64,000 bases of DNA from Larimichthys crocea (GCF_000972845.2 NW_020852853.1:400197-464196); one strand, 5' to 3'; counted from the first letter of the stretch, positions 12,901 through 24,101 are shown. Notes: a model not told the origin generated them from the sequence alone. Numbers and translations are program-made.

Positions 12901-14209
12901 AAAATTAACGCAATTAAGCGGTTTTGTTTACTTCCGGTGGCGGGCCGCCATTTGGAGTGTGGCAAAGTAGAGTTTTTGTTTCCCAGATATATTAGTGTGT
13001 GTGTGTGAATGGGTGATAAGAGGCATTAACTTAAAGCCCTCACGGAGACTGCGCCTGGGCGGTCGCCCACATTTGGCCCATAGCTTAAAACCGGCCACGC
13101 TTGTATTAGTTTAGGGGCAAGATCTGCCACATCCAATGGCGGACAGTTAACTATCGCAGGCAAACGGACCAACGGCTCAGTGGAGCGTCTGTGTATATGT
13201 CTATGATCTATCCTAACTAAAGGAGAGTCTATGTATATATGTCTATTGATCTATCCTAACTAAAGGAGAGTCTATGTATAGTATATGATCTTCCTACCTA
13301 AAGGAGAGTCATGTATATATGTCTATAACTATCCTAACAAAGGAGAGTCTATGTGTATATTGTCTATGATCTATCCTAACTAAGGAGAGGCTATGTATAT
13401 AGTCGATGATCTATCCGAACTAAAGGAGGGTCTATGTAGATGTATATGATCTATCCTAACGAAAGGAGAGTCTATGTATATGTCTATGATCTATCCTAAC
13501 AAAGGAGAGTCTATGTATGTATGTCTATGATCTATCCTAACTAAAGGAGAGTCTATGGTGGAAAGATGGATAAGGACGGACTTTAGAGGGGAACATTTCA
13601 TTTTAAAAAAGTTGCCCGACGGCTTGTTGGACAAAACAAGGCAATTTGCGCCGTTTTAAAGCCGAATTTAAATTCCACAGAAGTAACACGACTTTAACAT
13701 ATCAACCTCAAAGCAAAACACCCAGTCTACACTACAGGAGTGTGGCACTCGTCGTATATTTCCTCATTCTGGCTTTTTTCTGTTTGCACTGTGCATTGTG
13801 GCACCTTAAGCCATAAAATGGAATGAATTTAAATATACTTTCTCTGTTTTATTCTACATTAATTTGATAATTTTACATAAATAAATATTCATTATAAGCT
13901 TCAGTCTTAGAAAAATGCATTTAATTTATTGATACATTGATTGATAGATTAATCGCGTTTAACGCGATTAATTACAGAAATTTTTGCGATTAATTAGTTA
14001 ATTTTTTAATCGATTGACAGCCCTAATATATAATATATAGATATAATGAGCCGCTGTTTCCTGCAGTCGTGGATGTGGAGGACAGCAGTGAGGTGGTCGG
14101 CAGTCTGACTGTGTCTGTGGAGGGACTGGACGCTCTGCAGGCCATCATGGAGGACCAGGACCTGGACCAGGAGCAGACCCACGTCTCCTCTCTGCTTCCA
14201 TCAACATGA
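501..14209 (+). CDS. rpgrip1l: RPGRIP1L-like ciliary transition-zone protein, 3' part (18 exons)
   Basis: RPGRIP1-family proteins scaffold the ciliary transition zone and bind RPGR and nephrocystins. Coding exons seen: 501-579, 2018-2157, 2266-2372, 2460-2510, 2674-2838, 3101-3218, 3419-3871, 3959-4101, 4213-4546, 4644-4903, 4986-5090, 5175-5225, 5304-5436, 6911-7005, 8704-8890, 8970-9054, 9771-9907, 14067-14209 (TGA). All phases join, giving about 928 residues. Exons to 3218 encode coiled coil rich in E, K, Q and L. 3419-3871 is the first C2 domain (starts [13 protein letters not shown]). 4213-4750 is the second C2 domain ([21 protein letters not shown]). An acidic linker ends SDSDDCIV. 8704-14209 is the C-terminal RPGR-interacting region ([22 protein letters not shown]). 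The N-terminus lies left of the window. The paralogue RPGRIP1 is the alternative; motifs such as [16 protein letters not shown] and the [10 protein letters not shown] segment fit RPGRIP1L better. Confidence 0.88.
724..1990 (+). repeat. Minisatellite, ~25-bp unit, intron of rpgrip1l
   Basis: Tandem copies built on GACTCGTCTGTCTCTCTG followed by TGAACTCT, with 1-3 bp length variants. The array ends only about 27 bases before the acceptor of the exon at 2018. Open reading frames across it are repeat artefacts. I see no AG dinucleotide within the array on the sense strand. Confidence 0.95.
5482..6366 (-). mobile_element. L2/CR1-type LINE 3' fragment
   Basis: Minus-strand frame at 5694-6356 encodes the C-terminal part of a non-LTR reverse transcriptase polyprotein, with family signatures [26 protein letters not shown] and [13 protein letters not shown]. 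The 3' UTR ends in the sequence around 5485-5520 (TTATTTATTTATATAGCACC on the plus strand), a typical fish L2-group tail. It is 5'-truncated, as is usual for LINEs. It sits in the rpgrip1l intron between exons 5304-5436 and 6911-7005. Confidence 0.85.
6617..6668. repeat. (TA)n microsatellite
   Basis: About 25 perfect TA dinucleotides in the rpgrip1l intron. Confidence 0.95.
7500..7685 (+). mobile_element. tRNA-derived SINE with target-site duplication
   Basis: The head resembles a tRNA pol III promoter: GGGGCTCAGTCC as degenerate A box and GGTTCGAATCC as B box. It is followed by the tail block GCATGTCGTTCCCCGTCTCT and an A-rich end. The element is flanked by an identical 15-bp duplication (AAATATCTACAGATA at 7485-7499 and 7686-7700), which is direct evidence of retrotransposition. 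It is not a functional tRNA gene. Confidence 0.92.
7775..8290 (+). repeat. AT-rich minisatellite (AACTATAACT variants)
   Basis: Irregular tandem array of ATAACTAACT, TTAACTATAATG and similar units in the rpgrip1l intron before exon 8704-8890. There is no coding potential. Confidence 0.9.
8880..8920 (+). repeat. 25-bp direct duplication spanning a 5' splice site
   Basis: The end of rpgrip1l exon 8704-8890 plus its donor (CTACAGCAAAGGTAAT) is repeated immediately downstream, creating a second donor after 8915. A third, shorter copy (CAAAGGTAATCTATTACTG) occurs at 9150-9168. Use of the second donor would add 25 nt and shift the frame, so the first is taken as the real donor because it restores phase with exon 8970-9054. 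Confidence 0.8.
9600..9725 (+). mobile_element. LINE/SINE 3' tail remnant
   Basis: The sequence CACTTTGTAAACGTGG, then GCTATATAAGTAAAGG and an ATTATTATT-like tail, resembles the 3' ends of fish L2/CR1-group retroposons. Only the tail is recognisable. Confidence 0.55.
9966..11563. mobile_element. Foldback-type DNA element with minisatellite arms
   Basis: The left end (ATGGCATGCCGTTCAGGAAA) is an imperfect inverted copy of the right end (TTTCCGAATGGAATGCCAT). Both continue inward into an array of ATTGAATGAAACCTTGAATAT-like 20-21-bp units (9991-10556, and inverted 11408-11545). They then reach an inner inverted pair around GACGTCAGACTTC and a pair of related short reading frames: 10614-10895 plus, and 11153-11338 minus, sharing a [12 protein letters not shown] segment. 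The whole lies in the last rpgrip1l intron. The superfamily is not assigned and the target duplication is obscured by AT-rich flanks. Confidence 0.75.
11577..12806 (+). mobile_element. hAT-like non-autonomous DNA transposon, copy 1
   Basis: Terminal inverted repeats: left TAGTGCGTCAAAATTAACGC, right ending TTGACAGCCCTA. Subterminal AATTAACGCGTTAA blocks occur at both ends. The interior holds a minisatellite at 11930-12357 (CTATGATCTATCCTAACTAA then AGGAGAGT). No transposase reading frame is visible. Left and right flanks are AT dinucleotide runs, so the target duplication cannot be read. Superfamily assignment rests on terminal sequence only. Confidence 0.75.
12838..14025 (+). mobile_element. 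hAT-like non-autonomous DNA transposon, copy 2
   Basis: Same element and orientation as the copy 31 bases upstream (left end TAGTGCTGTCAAAATTAACG, right end TTGACAGCCCTA), with an internal array at 13190-13556. It differs from copy 1 by many single-base indels. It ends 41 bases before the last rpgrip1l exon, so the final intron is almost entirely mobile DNA. Confidence 0.75.
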
Positions 14210-14465
14210 GGCAACAAACTGTAGAACATGTGAGGCAGAGTGCGTCGGGACTGAGTCCAGATCTCAGAGTCATAAAGACCTTCAGGATCAACGCTGAAGT
14301 GGTCGGACTGGTCAGGATGGTCTCTGATGGACTCTGGTGGACTCTGATGGACTCTGATGGACTCTGGTGGACTCTGGTGGACTCTGATGGACTCTGGTGG
14401 ACTCAGGTGGACTCTGATGGACTCTGGTGGAAGTGAAGTGACTTCTTGTCTCAGTCTGTAAACAA

Positions 14466-14471
14466 AATAAA
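14466..14471 (+). terminator. rpgrip1l polyadenylation signal AATAAA
   Basis: Canonical AATAAA about 255 bases after the TGA at 14207-14209. It is the first such hexamer downstream of the stop. Confidence 0.7.
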
Positions 14472-14552
14472 GGTTCAGATAATGAACGCCGTGTGGTTCG
14501 CGCTGCATGGATGTGAATCTGTTTTCAGTGTAAAGATGTTATTTAATATCTG

Positions 14553-14611
14553 CAGTGTGTGTTAGTGTGTGTTAGTGTGTGTTCATGTGTGTTCATGTGT
14601 GTTCATGTGTG

Positions 14612-14651
<40 letters not shown>

Positions 14652-14665
14652 TGTGTGTTTGTGTG
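14553..14665. repeat. (GT)n-rich microsatellite
   Basis: GTGTGTTAGT and GTGTGTTCAT steps leading into a pure GT run, in the intergenic space after rpgrip1l. Confidence 0.9.
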
Positions 14666-16234
14666 TTGATGTTTTCAGGCAGCAGAGACTCGTTAGTGAG
14701 TTCATTTAATATTTAATGAGCTCAGGTTGACGCGCAGCAGTTTGATTTCTAATAATAAAGTGCCTTATGTTTCATACTGAGCTCTAATAAAGAGTTTTCT
14801 ATATTTTACACGTGTTCATGAAACTGCTTAATTAAAATGTTTTAATATGAATAAATCAATGTTTTCATTCGTGTTCTGTGGCTTAGCTTAGCATAAAGAC
14901 TGGAAACAGAGGGAAACAGCTAGCCTGGCTCTGAACAGCTGATCAAACGTGTTGAACATTCAACATGTGACTCACAGGAAGTGTTCGTTACCATCATAAC
15001 GGCAGCTTTACTCGTTTGTCGTCAGTGTTATTCTTCTTATCAGTTTGATTTCTGAAACTTTCATCTGCAGAAACTTTCCTTCAGCTTTGAGTTCACGTGT
15101 CAGTCAGTCTGCTCGACATGTTTTGTACATTCATAACTTCAGTCTCTGTTTAAATAATCAGCAGATTAATTCATATTTATATGAAATGTTCACATCTTTA
15201 TACAGATACTAAAACATATTTCTCATCTTCTATTTCAGTGTATTTTGAGTTTTTTTCTTTAACTTATTATTGAACTGACGCTTCCTCTCGTCTATCGTTG
15301 ATCCTCACAACAAACAAACTTCAATAACTGGATTTTAAATGTTTCTTCATTCACTTGTCGTCGTCGCCGTCCTCTGTTTCTTTTTTATTTCTCAGGTTGT
15401 CTCTTTGCGGCTGCAGCTCGGTGGGCGGTGGTCTGTCAGAAGCAGCTGACACCGAGTGAAGGAGGAGAGGAGAGGAGGAGAGGAGCCAACAGAAGCATCA
15501 AACTCAGGACGCAGCAGGTTTCACTGCAGAAGGTAAAACTGACTCATTTCATTTGTTTGTGACTGAAAACTAAATTATTTATATTCTTGCAAACATTTGA
15601 ATCATTTGATGTTTTCAGTGAATTTAATATTCACGTTTAATGACGTCACATTTTACTTGAGGACGTTGTGACATGTTTACTGATGTTTTATAGATGAAAT
15701 GAATCGATCATTAACATATTGATGATATGATTGTTTACTGTGACATTTATTCTGACTAATGTTGAAGAAAATTCAGTTTTCTTCACTTCAGAACTTCAAA
15801 AATAACCTGAAACAGGTTCTAAGGTTTTTGTTATTGATGTATAAAATAGACGATCTGCTGAGTCTGTGTAGATAACATAAAGAGTCACTGTAGACCTGCT
15901 CTGTGTGGAAAGATTCATTTAATACAAGTCCGGTCAGCTTTATTATCAGTGCTGCCATATGTACAGGACATACAGAGCATGGGGGGGGGGGTTGCAGTGT
16001 CCAGATTTTTGGAGGGTTAATCTGCATTTTCTTCATTTTCTTCATCTGAACAAAAAAAACATTGTTCATTGTCTCGAGTAGTTTTTATTGGTGTCCATGG
16101 AAACGTGGTAAATGTTGCTGCAGTGTCACCAGTGGTCTCTGTGCAGGAATACAGCAGGACGTCTGCAGGACTTCAGCTGTTCATGAAGGTTGTAACGTTC
16201 TCTGTATTTAAACATTTCAGTCCACGCATTTGTT
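14666..16234. other. Intergenic region between rpgrip1l and nox5
   Basis: No long reading frame with family resemblance. At about 14881-14940 there is a fragment (GCTTAGCATAAAGACTGGAA, AAACAGCTAGCCTGGCTCTG) of a dispersed repeat I recall as common in percomorph fishes; that recognition is from memory. Short poly-G and poly-A runs occur near 15978 and 16047. The rest shows nothing recognisable apart from the putative nox5 5' exon listed separately. Confidence 0.6.
15420..15532 (+). promoter_or_regulatory. Candidate nox5 5' UTR exon and promoter region
   Basis: A purine-rich stretch (GAAGGAGGAGAGGAGAGG) ends in a good splice donor (CAGAAG then GTAAAAC) 1.2 kb before the nox5 start codon. No ATG reading frame begins here, so it would be a non-coding first exon. 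This is inference from the donor and position only. Confidence 0.4.
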
Positions 16235-16545
16235 ACTTCAAGGCTGGACTATTGTAACTCTTTGTTATCAGGCTGCTCCAATAAGTCTCTGAGGACTTTG
16301 CAGTTAATTCAGAATGCTGCTGCACGTGTTCTGACAGGAACCAAGATCAGAGATCACATCTCTCCCATTCTGGCTTCCTTGCATTGGCTGCCTATTAAAT
16401 CTAGAATAGAATTTAAATTCTTCTCCTTACTTACAAAGCTCTTCATGGTCAGACACCATCATATCTAAAAGAGCTCATAGTACCTTACTACCCCTCTAGA
16501 ACACTGCGCTCTCAGGATGCTGGGTTCCTTGTGGTTCCTTGTGGT
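16235..16545 (+). mobile_element. L2/CR1-type LINE fragment, decayed
   Basis: Frame-shifted plus-strand remains of a reverse transcriptase C-terminal region: LQLIQNAAARVLTGTK, SPILASLHWLPI and, in another frame, PYYPSRTLRSQDAGFLV. It is the same general family as the minus-strand fragment at 5482-6366 but a different subfamily. It lies about 200 bases upstream of the nox5 start codon. Confidence 0.8.
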
Positions 16546-16751
16546 TCTGACTGTTGAATGAATCAACAACAAAGACGATGTTGGAGTAACTTTGATTGAA
16601 GCTGGAGGACTAGACTGCCGGAGGACTTCCCATGATGCACTGAGCTCTTCATTCATCATCAGCCTGTCAGGAATATTTATATATTTAACAAACTGTTGTG
16701 TTGTTGTTGTCTGAAGGTTTGTGTGGTCCAGCAGCAGCACAGTCAGTCACC

Positions 16752-17044
16752 ATGAGTCTGGACGAAGACGCTCGTTGGCTGGAGTGGGTCACCAAACAGT
16801 TTGAGAGTATCGCCGGGGAAGACAAGGAGATCGACCTCGACGAGTTCAAGACCGCCCTCAAAGTCAAAGAGGTGGGAAAGTACCCAGATTACTCAGAGTA
16901 CTTCAAAATACTTTAAAGTGCTTCAAAGTAAAAGTACTCAAAGTGTCAATACTGCAGTCTAAAAGTAGCATCAGCTTCAGGTAGTTAAATAAAAATAAAA
17001 AGTATTTTCATCTGAAATGAAGTTAACGTGTGTTATAATGTGTG

Positions 17045-17084
<40 letters not shown>

Positions 17085-17144
17085 CGTGTGTGTTATAATG
17101 TGTGTGTTGTGTTGTGTGTTATAATGTGTGTTGTGTGTGTTATA

Positions 17145-17183
<39 letters not shown>

Positions 17184-17184
17184 A

Positions 17185-17219
<35 letters not shown>

Positions 17220-17324
17220 AATGTGTGTGTTGTGTTGTGTGTTATAATGTGTGTGTTGTGTTGTGTGTTATAATGTGTGTTGTGTGTGTTATTGTGTGTG
17301 TGTGTGTGTGTGTGTGTGTTATAA

Positions 17325-17362
<38 letters not shown>

Positions 17363-17579
17363 TTATAATGTGTGTGTTGTGTTGTGTGTTATAATGTGTG
17401 TTACAATGTGTGTGCAGTCGTTCTTCGCTGAGCGGTTCTTCGCGCTCTTCGACTCGGATGGCAGCGCCTCCATCAGTCTGGATGAGCTGCTCAAAGCTCT
17501 CGACCTCCTGATCCACGGCAGCGAGACGGACAAACTCCAATTCCTGTTCCAGGTGTATGATGTGGATGGTAAGTGATCC

Positions 17580-17612
<33 letters not shown>

Positions 17613-20600
17613 AGTCTTTCATGTTTTAATGAACTGTCAGAGGTGTCGACTTACCTGTCTGTCTGAACTACAGTCGACCATGTTCTCTGTCTTAACTACA
17701 GTCGACCATGTTCTCTGTCTTAACTACAGTCAGCCATGTTCTCTGTCTGAACTACAGTCGACCATGTTCTCTGTCTTAACTACAGTCGGCCATGTTCTCT
17801 GTCTTAACTACAGTCGGCCATGTTCTGTCTTAACTACAGTCGGCCATGTTCTCTGTCTTAACTACAGTCGGCCATGTTCTCTGTCTGAACTACAGTCGGC
17901 CATGTTCTCTGTCTGAACTACAGTCGGCCATGTTCTCTGTCTGAACTACAGTCGACCATGTTCTCTGTCTGAACTACAGTCGGCCATGTTCTCTGTCTGA
18001 ACTACAGTCGGCCATGTTCTCTGTCTGAACTACAGTCGGCCATGTTCTCTGTCTGAACTACAGTCGGCCATGTTCTCTGTCTGAACTACAGTCGGCCATG
18101 TTCTCTGTCTGAACTACAGTCGGCCATGTTCTCTGTCTGAACTACAGTCGGCCATGTTCTCTGTCTGAACTACAGTCGGCCATGTTCTCTGTCTGAACTA
18201 CAGTCGGCCATGTTCTCTGTCTGAACTACAGTCGGCCATGTTCTCTGTCTGAACTACAGTCGGCCATGTTCTCTGTCTGAACTACAGTCGGCCATGTTCT
18301 CTGTCTGAACTACAGTCGGCCATGTTCTCTGTCTGAACTACAGTCGGCCATGTTCTCTGTCTGAACTACAGTCGGCCATGTTCTCTGTCTGAACTACAGT
18401 CGGCCATGTTCTCTGTCTGAACTACAGTCGGCCATGTTCTCTGTCTGAACTACAGTCGGCCATGTTCTCTGTCTGAACTACAGTCGGCCATGTTCTCTGT
18501 CTGAACTACAGTCGGCCATGTTCTCTGTCTGAACTACAGTCGGCCATGTTCTCTGTCTGAACTACAGTCGGCCATGTTCTCTGTCTGAACTACAGTCGGC
18601 CATGTTCTCTGTCTGAACTACAGTCGGCCATGTTCTCTGTCTGAACTACAGTCGGCCATGTTCTCTGTCTGAACTACAGTCGGCCATGTTCTCTGTCTGA
18701 ACTACAGTCGGCCATGTTCTCTGTCTGAACTACAGTCGGCCATGTTCTCTGTCTGAACTACAGTCGGCCATGTTCTCTGTCTGAACTACAGTCGGCCATG
18801 TTCTCTGTCTGAACTACAGTCGGCCATGTTCTCTGTCTGAACTACAGTCGGCCATGTTCTCTGTCTGAACTACAGTCGGCCATGTTCTCTGTCTGAACTA
18901 CAGTCGGCCATGTTCTCTGTCTGAACTACAGTCGGCCATGTTCTCTGTCTGAACTACAGTCGGCCATGTTCTCTGTCTGAACTACAGTCGGCCATGTTCT
19001 CTGTCTGAACTACAGTCGGCCATGTTCTCTGTCTGAACTACAGTCGGCCATGTTCTCTGTCTGAACTACAGTCGGCCATGTTCTCTGTCTGAACTACAGT
19101 CGGCCATGTTCTCTGTCTGAACTACAGTCGGCCATGTTCTCTGTCTGAACTACAGTCGGCCATGTTCTCTGTCTGAACTACAGTCGGCCATGTTCTCTGT
19201 CTGAACTACAGTCGGCCATGTTCTCTGTCTGAACTACAGTCGGCCATGTTCTCTGTCTGAACTACAGTCGGCCATGTTCTCTGTCTGAACTACAGTCGGC
19301 CATGTTCTCTGTCTGAACTACAGTCGGCCATGTTCTCTGTCTGAACTACAGTCGGCCATGTTCTCTGTCTGAACTACAGTCGGCCATGTTCTCTGTCTGA
19401 ACTACAGTCGGCCATGTTCTCTGTCTGAACTACAGTCGGCCATGTTCTCTGTCTGAACTACAGTCGACCATGTTCTGTCTGAACTACAGTGGCCATGTTC
19501 TGTCTGAACTACAGTCGACCATGTTCTGTCTGTCTGAACTACAGTCGGCCATGTTCTCTGTCTGAACTACAGTCAGCCATGTGCTCTGTCTGAACTACAG
19601 TCGGCCATGTTCTCTGTCTGAACTACAGTCGGCCATGTTCTGTCTGTCTGAACTACAGTCGGCCATGATAGGTTGTTGTCTTACAGGTAGCGGCTCCATC
19701 GATCCAGACGAGCTGCGAACAGTTTTGAAGTCGTGTCTCCGTGAGAGTGCCATCTCTCTGCCGGAGGAGAAGCTGGACGACTTAACGCTGGCGCTGTTCG
19801 AGTCGGCCGATAAAGACAACAGTGGCGCCATCACTTTTGAGGAGCTCAAGGCTGAGCTGGAGACATTCCCCGAGGTTATGGAGAACCTCACTATCAGGTC
19901 AGAGAACACTTCCTGTTTCCTGTTTACTTTAAGACTCTCCTTCATCCTCTTCTCCATCTTCTACTTCATCATTCATCCTTTCCTTCATCCTTGATCCTCT
20001 CTTTCATTCTCTCCGTCATCCTTCGCCCTCTCCTCCATCCTCTCCTCAGTGCTGCTAACTGGTTGAAGCCTCCTGACCTGGATGAGAAGAAGCATCACGC
20101 TCCTCGGTACCTGACCCGGGCGTACTGGCACAATAACAGCAGGAAGCTTCTCTTCCTGTGTTTGTACGCCTGCCTCAGCCTGCTGCTCTTCATCGGGGCC
20201 ATGCTACAGCACAGTCATGGAGGAGCCTGGTATATGGTGGCCAAAGGCTGTGGACAGTGTCTCAACTTCAACTGCACCTTCATCATGGTACGACCCGGCG
20301 ATGTCTGATAATCATGTTTCTGTAGAACAAAAGGCTCTCTAAAACAAAGTTCTCTGGAGGAGCTTGATTGGTCAACATTTGATCCATGTAATCATGAAAA
20401 ACGTGGATGTTTTATGGCTGATGTTTGTCTCCAGGTGCTGATGCTGCGTCGCTGTCTAACTTGGCTCAGGGCCACGTGGGTGGTCCGGGTCTTACCTCTG
20501 GACCAGAACATCTTGCTGCATCAGATAGTCGGCTACGCCATCCTCTTCTACACACTGGTTCACACCACCGCTCACGTCTTCAACTTCGGTACAAACTCTG

Positions 20601-22572
20601 TAGATTATAGTTTTCTCTCTTTGGCTTGATGGTGGTGGTATAACAGTGAACTTTAGTGACACAGAGGTTCCTCAGGCGGTCCAGTCTGACTTATAAATTT
20701 TCAAGAACTTCTATTCTGCGTTGGAGGGATGAACGTGAAGACGTCACTGTGTTTCTTTGTGTTCCAGCACAGATGTCGAACATCAGTGGCTTCAGTCTGT
20801 GGGAGTACCTGCTGACCACGAGGCCGGGCATCGGCTGGGTGAAGGGGACGGCCTCAGTGACCGGGGTCGTCCTGCAGGTCATGATCTGCCTCATGGTGCT
20901 CTGCTCCAGCACCTTCGTACGACGCAGTGGACATTTTGAAGTAAGACATGTTAACATCATGCTAACATCCATCATCCATCCATCATCCATCCATCATCCA
21001 TCCATCTTCCATCCGTCATCCATCCATCATCCATCCATCATCCATCCATCATCCATCCATCCATCCATCTGTCATCCATCCATCATCCATCCATCCATCA
21101 TCCATCTATCATCCATCTTCCATCTATCCATCCATCATCCATCATCCATCCATCCATCTTCCATCCGTCATCCATCCATCATCCATCCATCCATCATCCA
21201 TCCATTATCCATCCATCCATCATCCATCCATCCATCCATCTTCCATCCGTCATCCATCCATCATCCATCCATCATCCATCCATCTATCCATCCATCATCC
21301 ATCTGTCATCCATCCATCATCCATCCATCCATCTTCCATCCGTCATCCATCCATCCATCCATCATCCATCTGTCATCCATCCATCATCCATCCATCATCC
21401 ATCTGTCATCCATCCATCCATCTTCCATCTGTCATCCATCCATCATCCATCCATCCATCTTCCATCCGTCATCCATCCGTCATCCATCCATCCATCCATC
21501 CATACATCCATACAGAACCACCTCAGCAGCTCCCTCGGGATGCTGCTCACCGTATCTCTGAAACTCACAGCAGAGGAGGAAACTCTCATTGTTTGAATCA
21601 GAACCAAAGTTCATGACCTTCAGTGAGGGTTAGAGCTCCAGTAGACCTGAAGATGGAGAGCTTTGCCTTCAGGCTCAGCTGATACCAGTCCTCCATGTTT
21701 GTTTCTCCATCTTCACTCATAAACATGTTCCTACCTCTGTGGTGTCTTCAGTCCACATGCAGGGTGATGTGTGTGATCAGCTCCATCTGGTGTCTGAAGC
21801 TGGTTATTACAACAGTGACAGACACATCATCAGCTGAGCCTGTGTCTGTCCTCCAGGTGTTCTACTGGTCTCACCTGTCCTACATCTGGGTCTGGTCTCT
21901 GCTGATGGTCCACTGTGCAAACTTCTGGAAGTGGTTTGTGGTTCCTGGTCTGGTCTTCCTGTTGGAGAAGATCGTTGGAATCGCCGTTTCTCGAATGGGA
22001 GGTCTTTACATCGTGGAGGTCAACCTACTGCCGTCCAAGGTGACGAACCGACCAATCACCTTCAACATAAGTTGGAGCAATAAGTTGAACATGTGATCAG
22101 TACCTGTGGATGTTCTTTGTCTGTGCTCAGGTGACTCACCTGGTGATCAAGCGTCCTCAGTTCTTCCATTTCAAACCTGGAGATTACGTCTACATCAACA
22201 TCCCGCTGATCGCCAAGTACGAGTGGCATCCGTTCACTATCAGCAGTGCGCCCGAGCAGTCAGGTACGCCTTACCTGTCCTGACACCATGACAGCAGTAA
22301 TAACACAGTTCAGGTTATCTTCACGAGATTCTGATCCAGAGTCAGCGACAGGTTAGGTTCAGCTTCATAACACACTGAGTCTGGATCAGAAGTTCACTTG
22401 TTGGGGTGTGACCTTTGACCTGCAGACTCTCTGTGGCTCCACATCCGCTCGATGGGTCAGTGGACGAACCGCCTGTACGAGAACTTCAGACAACCTGAGA
22501 ATCCGACCGTCAGCCCCAAGAGGCTCGCCACGAGCCTGAGGAACCACCGGCAGCTGATGAAGGCCAAGGTGC

Positions 22573-22609
<37 letters not shown>

Positions 22610-24101
22610 TATGTCATGTGACTTCCTGTCTCACATGTGACTTCCTGTCAGGAGGACTTGTTCAGCTCCACAAACCGTAACGGAGCAGTCGCCTCGAACG
22701 AGGACGACGCCATTGAGCTGATGATGTACCGTCAGAGCAGCTGCCGGTCCGACACAGCGTCGTGCTCGGCATCGGCGTCTGGATCTCAAGGTCCAGACGA
22801 GCCTCCTTCAGATGAGCTGGCAGAGCGAGGCGAGGTTCCTCCGCTCAGAGAGGTCGACACGTTTGTCTTTTAACATTTATCCAAACTGTGAGGAAAGTTT
22901 TAAAACACTTCGTTTGGTTCTGCAGGTTTCTGCAAAGTTTGGAGAGGATCATCAATTCTGCAACATCAAGGTGAGAAGAGAAACGTGTGGCGACACCTAG
23001 TGGTGATTAAAAACACTGCAGTCACCAGAATAATCCTGTTCTTTTCAGTGTTACGTTGATGGACCGTACGGGACTCCCACCAGACAGATCTTTGCCTCAG
23101 AGCATGCAGTTCTGATCGGGGCCGGTATCGGCATCACGCCATTTGCCTCCATCCTGCAGAGCATCATGTACCGGTGAGATACCAGAACCAGAACCAAAGT
23201 GTGGAGCTGGCATTAGCTCCACACAGCAGCTACATTTGGCAGCAGTTTACTGTTCACTTTAAAGTTCTTGTGTGTTAGACTTAACTTGTGACCCGGTTCT
23301 GATCCAGATACCGCCGGAGGAAGCAGAACTGTCCGAACTGTAACTACTCATGGTGTGAGAACATTAAAGACTCAGACATGAAGCTCCGAAAAGTAAGACA
23401 GCACCACGCGGACTACACAGAGCCTCTATGATGTTCTTTAATGATCATGTTTGATACAGGTGCTGTTCTGGATCTGCAGGTTGACTTCATCTGGATCAAC
23501 CGGGACCAGAAGTCCTTCGAGTGGTTTGTCAGTTTACTGACCAAACTGGAGATGGACCAGGCCGACGAGGAGCCTGAAGGTGAGGAAGAGTGCGATAAAC
23601 GATGAAGGCAGGGGAAGTCAGGTGATCACAGCTGTAATGTCCTTCAGGTCGCTTCCTGGAGATGCACATGTACATGACGTCAGCACTCAGCAAGAACGAC
23701 ATGAAGGCCATCGGCCTACAGATGGCGCTGGACCTTCTGGCCAAAAAGGAGAAGAGAGACTCCATCACCGGGCTGAGGACCAGAACCCAGCCGGGACGAC
23801 CCGAGTGGGGGAAGGTGAGGAGGACCGCCAAGCCCGGAGTTTTCTAACAACGATGACAACAATCATTCTCTGAGATATTCGTGTTTATAAATGTTCATTG
23901 TCTGGTTTTTGTTTTTATTTTTTTAAAATGTTTTTCAAATGTTGTTTAAACGTTGTTTTTGTGTTTCAGGTGTTTCAGAAGGTGTCCGAGGAGAAGAAGG
24001 GGAAGGTTCACGTGTTTTATTGCGGCTCTCCGGCTCTCGCTAAAGTCATCAAAGCTCAGTGTGAAAACTTCGGCTTCAACTTCTACAAAGAAAACTTCTG
24101 A
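16752..24101 (+). CDS. nox5: NADPH oxidase 5, calcium-regulated (16 coding exons)
   Basis: Transfers electrons from NADPH via FAD and two haems to oxygen, making superoxide at membranes on Ca2+ binding. Exons: 16752-16871, 17418-17568, 19687-19897, 20050-20287, 20435-20588, 20768-20940, 21857-22039, 22131-22263, 22426-22568, 22652-22852, 22926-22970, 23049-23173, 23308-23392, 23480-23579, 23648-23814, 23970-24101. All phases join into 786 codons plus stop, close to the usual NOX5 length. One degenerate EF-hand (about residues 21-32) and three canonical ones ([36 protein letters not shown]) are followed by the ferric-reductase membrane region. Paired haem-ligand histidines lie in [17 protein letters not shown] and in the exon at 21857. 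FAD motif [14 protein letters not shown] motif [10 protein letters not shown]-terminus ends in Phe. The EF-hands distinguish NOX5 from NOX1-4; DUOX would be far longer. Confidence 0.97.
17030..17370. repeat. (GT)n / TTATAATG compound microsatellite
   Basis: GT runs punctuated by TTATAATG blocks in nox5 intron 1, ending shortly before the acceptor at 17417. Confidence 0.95.
17640..19672 (+). repeat. 28-bp minisatellite, nox5 intron 2 (~70 copies)
   Basis: The unit is AACTACAGTCGGCCATGTTC followed by TCTGTCTG, in near-perfect tandem repeat. Edge units are more diverged (TCGACC for TCGGCC, CTTAAC for CTGAAC) while the centre is almost invariant, the pattern of recent homogenisation or expansion. 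The array separates the two exons that together encode the third EF-hand, and ends within about 15 bases of the acceptor at 19686. Confidence 0.97.
20969..21513 (+). repeat. (CATC/CATCCATC)n microsatellite
   Basis: Long ATCC/CATC tetranucleotide tract with TTCC and CTGT interruptions in nox5 intron 6. The encoded serine/histidine/isoleucine-proline frame is a repeat artefact. Confidence 0.95.

Noticed and set aside
501..14209. Assignment to the paralogue rpgrip1
   Set aside because: Not fully excluded, but motifs in the first C2 domain, the SDSDDCI linker and the C-terminal region fit RPGRIP1L better than RPGRIP1 as I recall them.
14206..14436. 76-codon frame overlapping the rpgrip1l stop (DSDGLWWTL repeats)
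   Set aside because: It reads through a short GGACTCTGATGGACTCTGG repeat in the 3' UTR.
17640..19672. CRISPR-like regular repeat array
   Set aside because: Units are contiguous with no unique spacers, and the context is a vertebrate intron.
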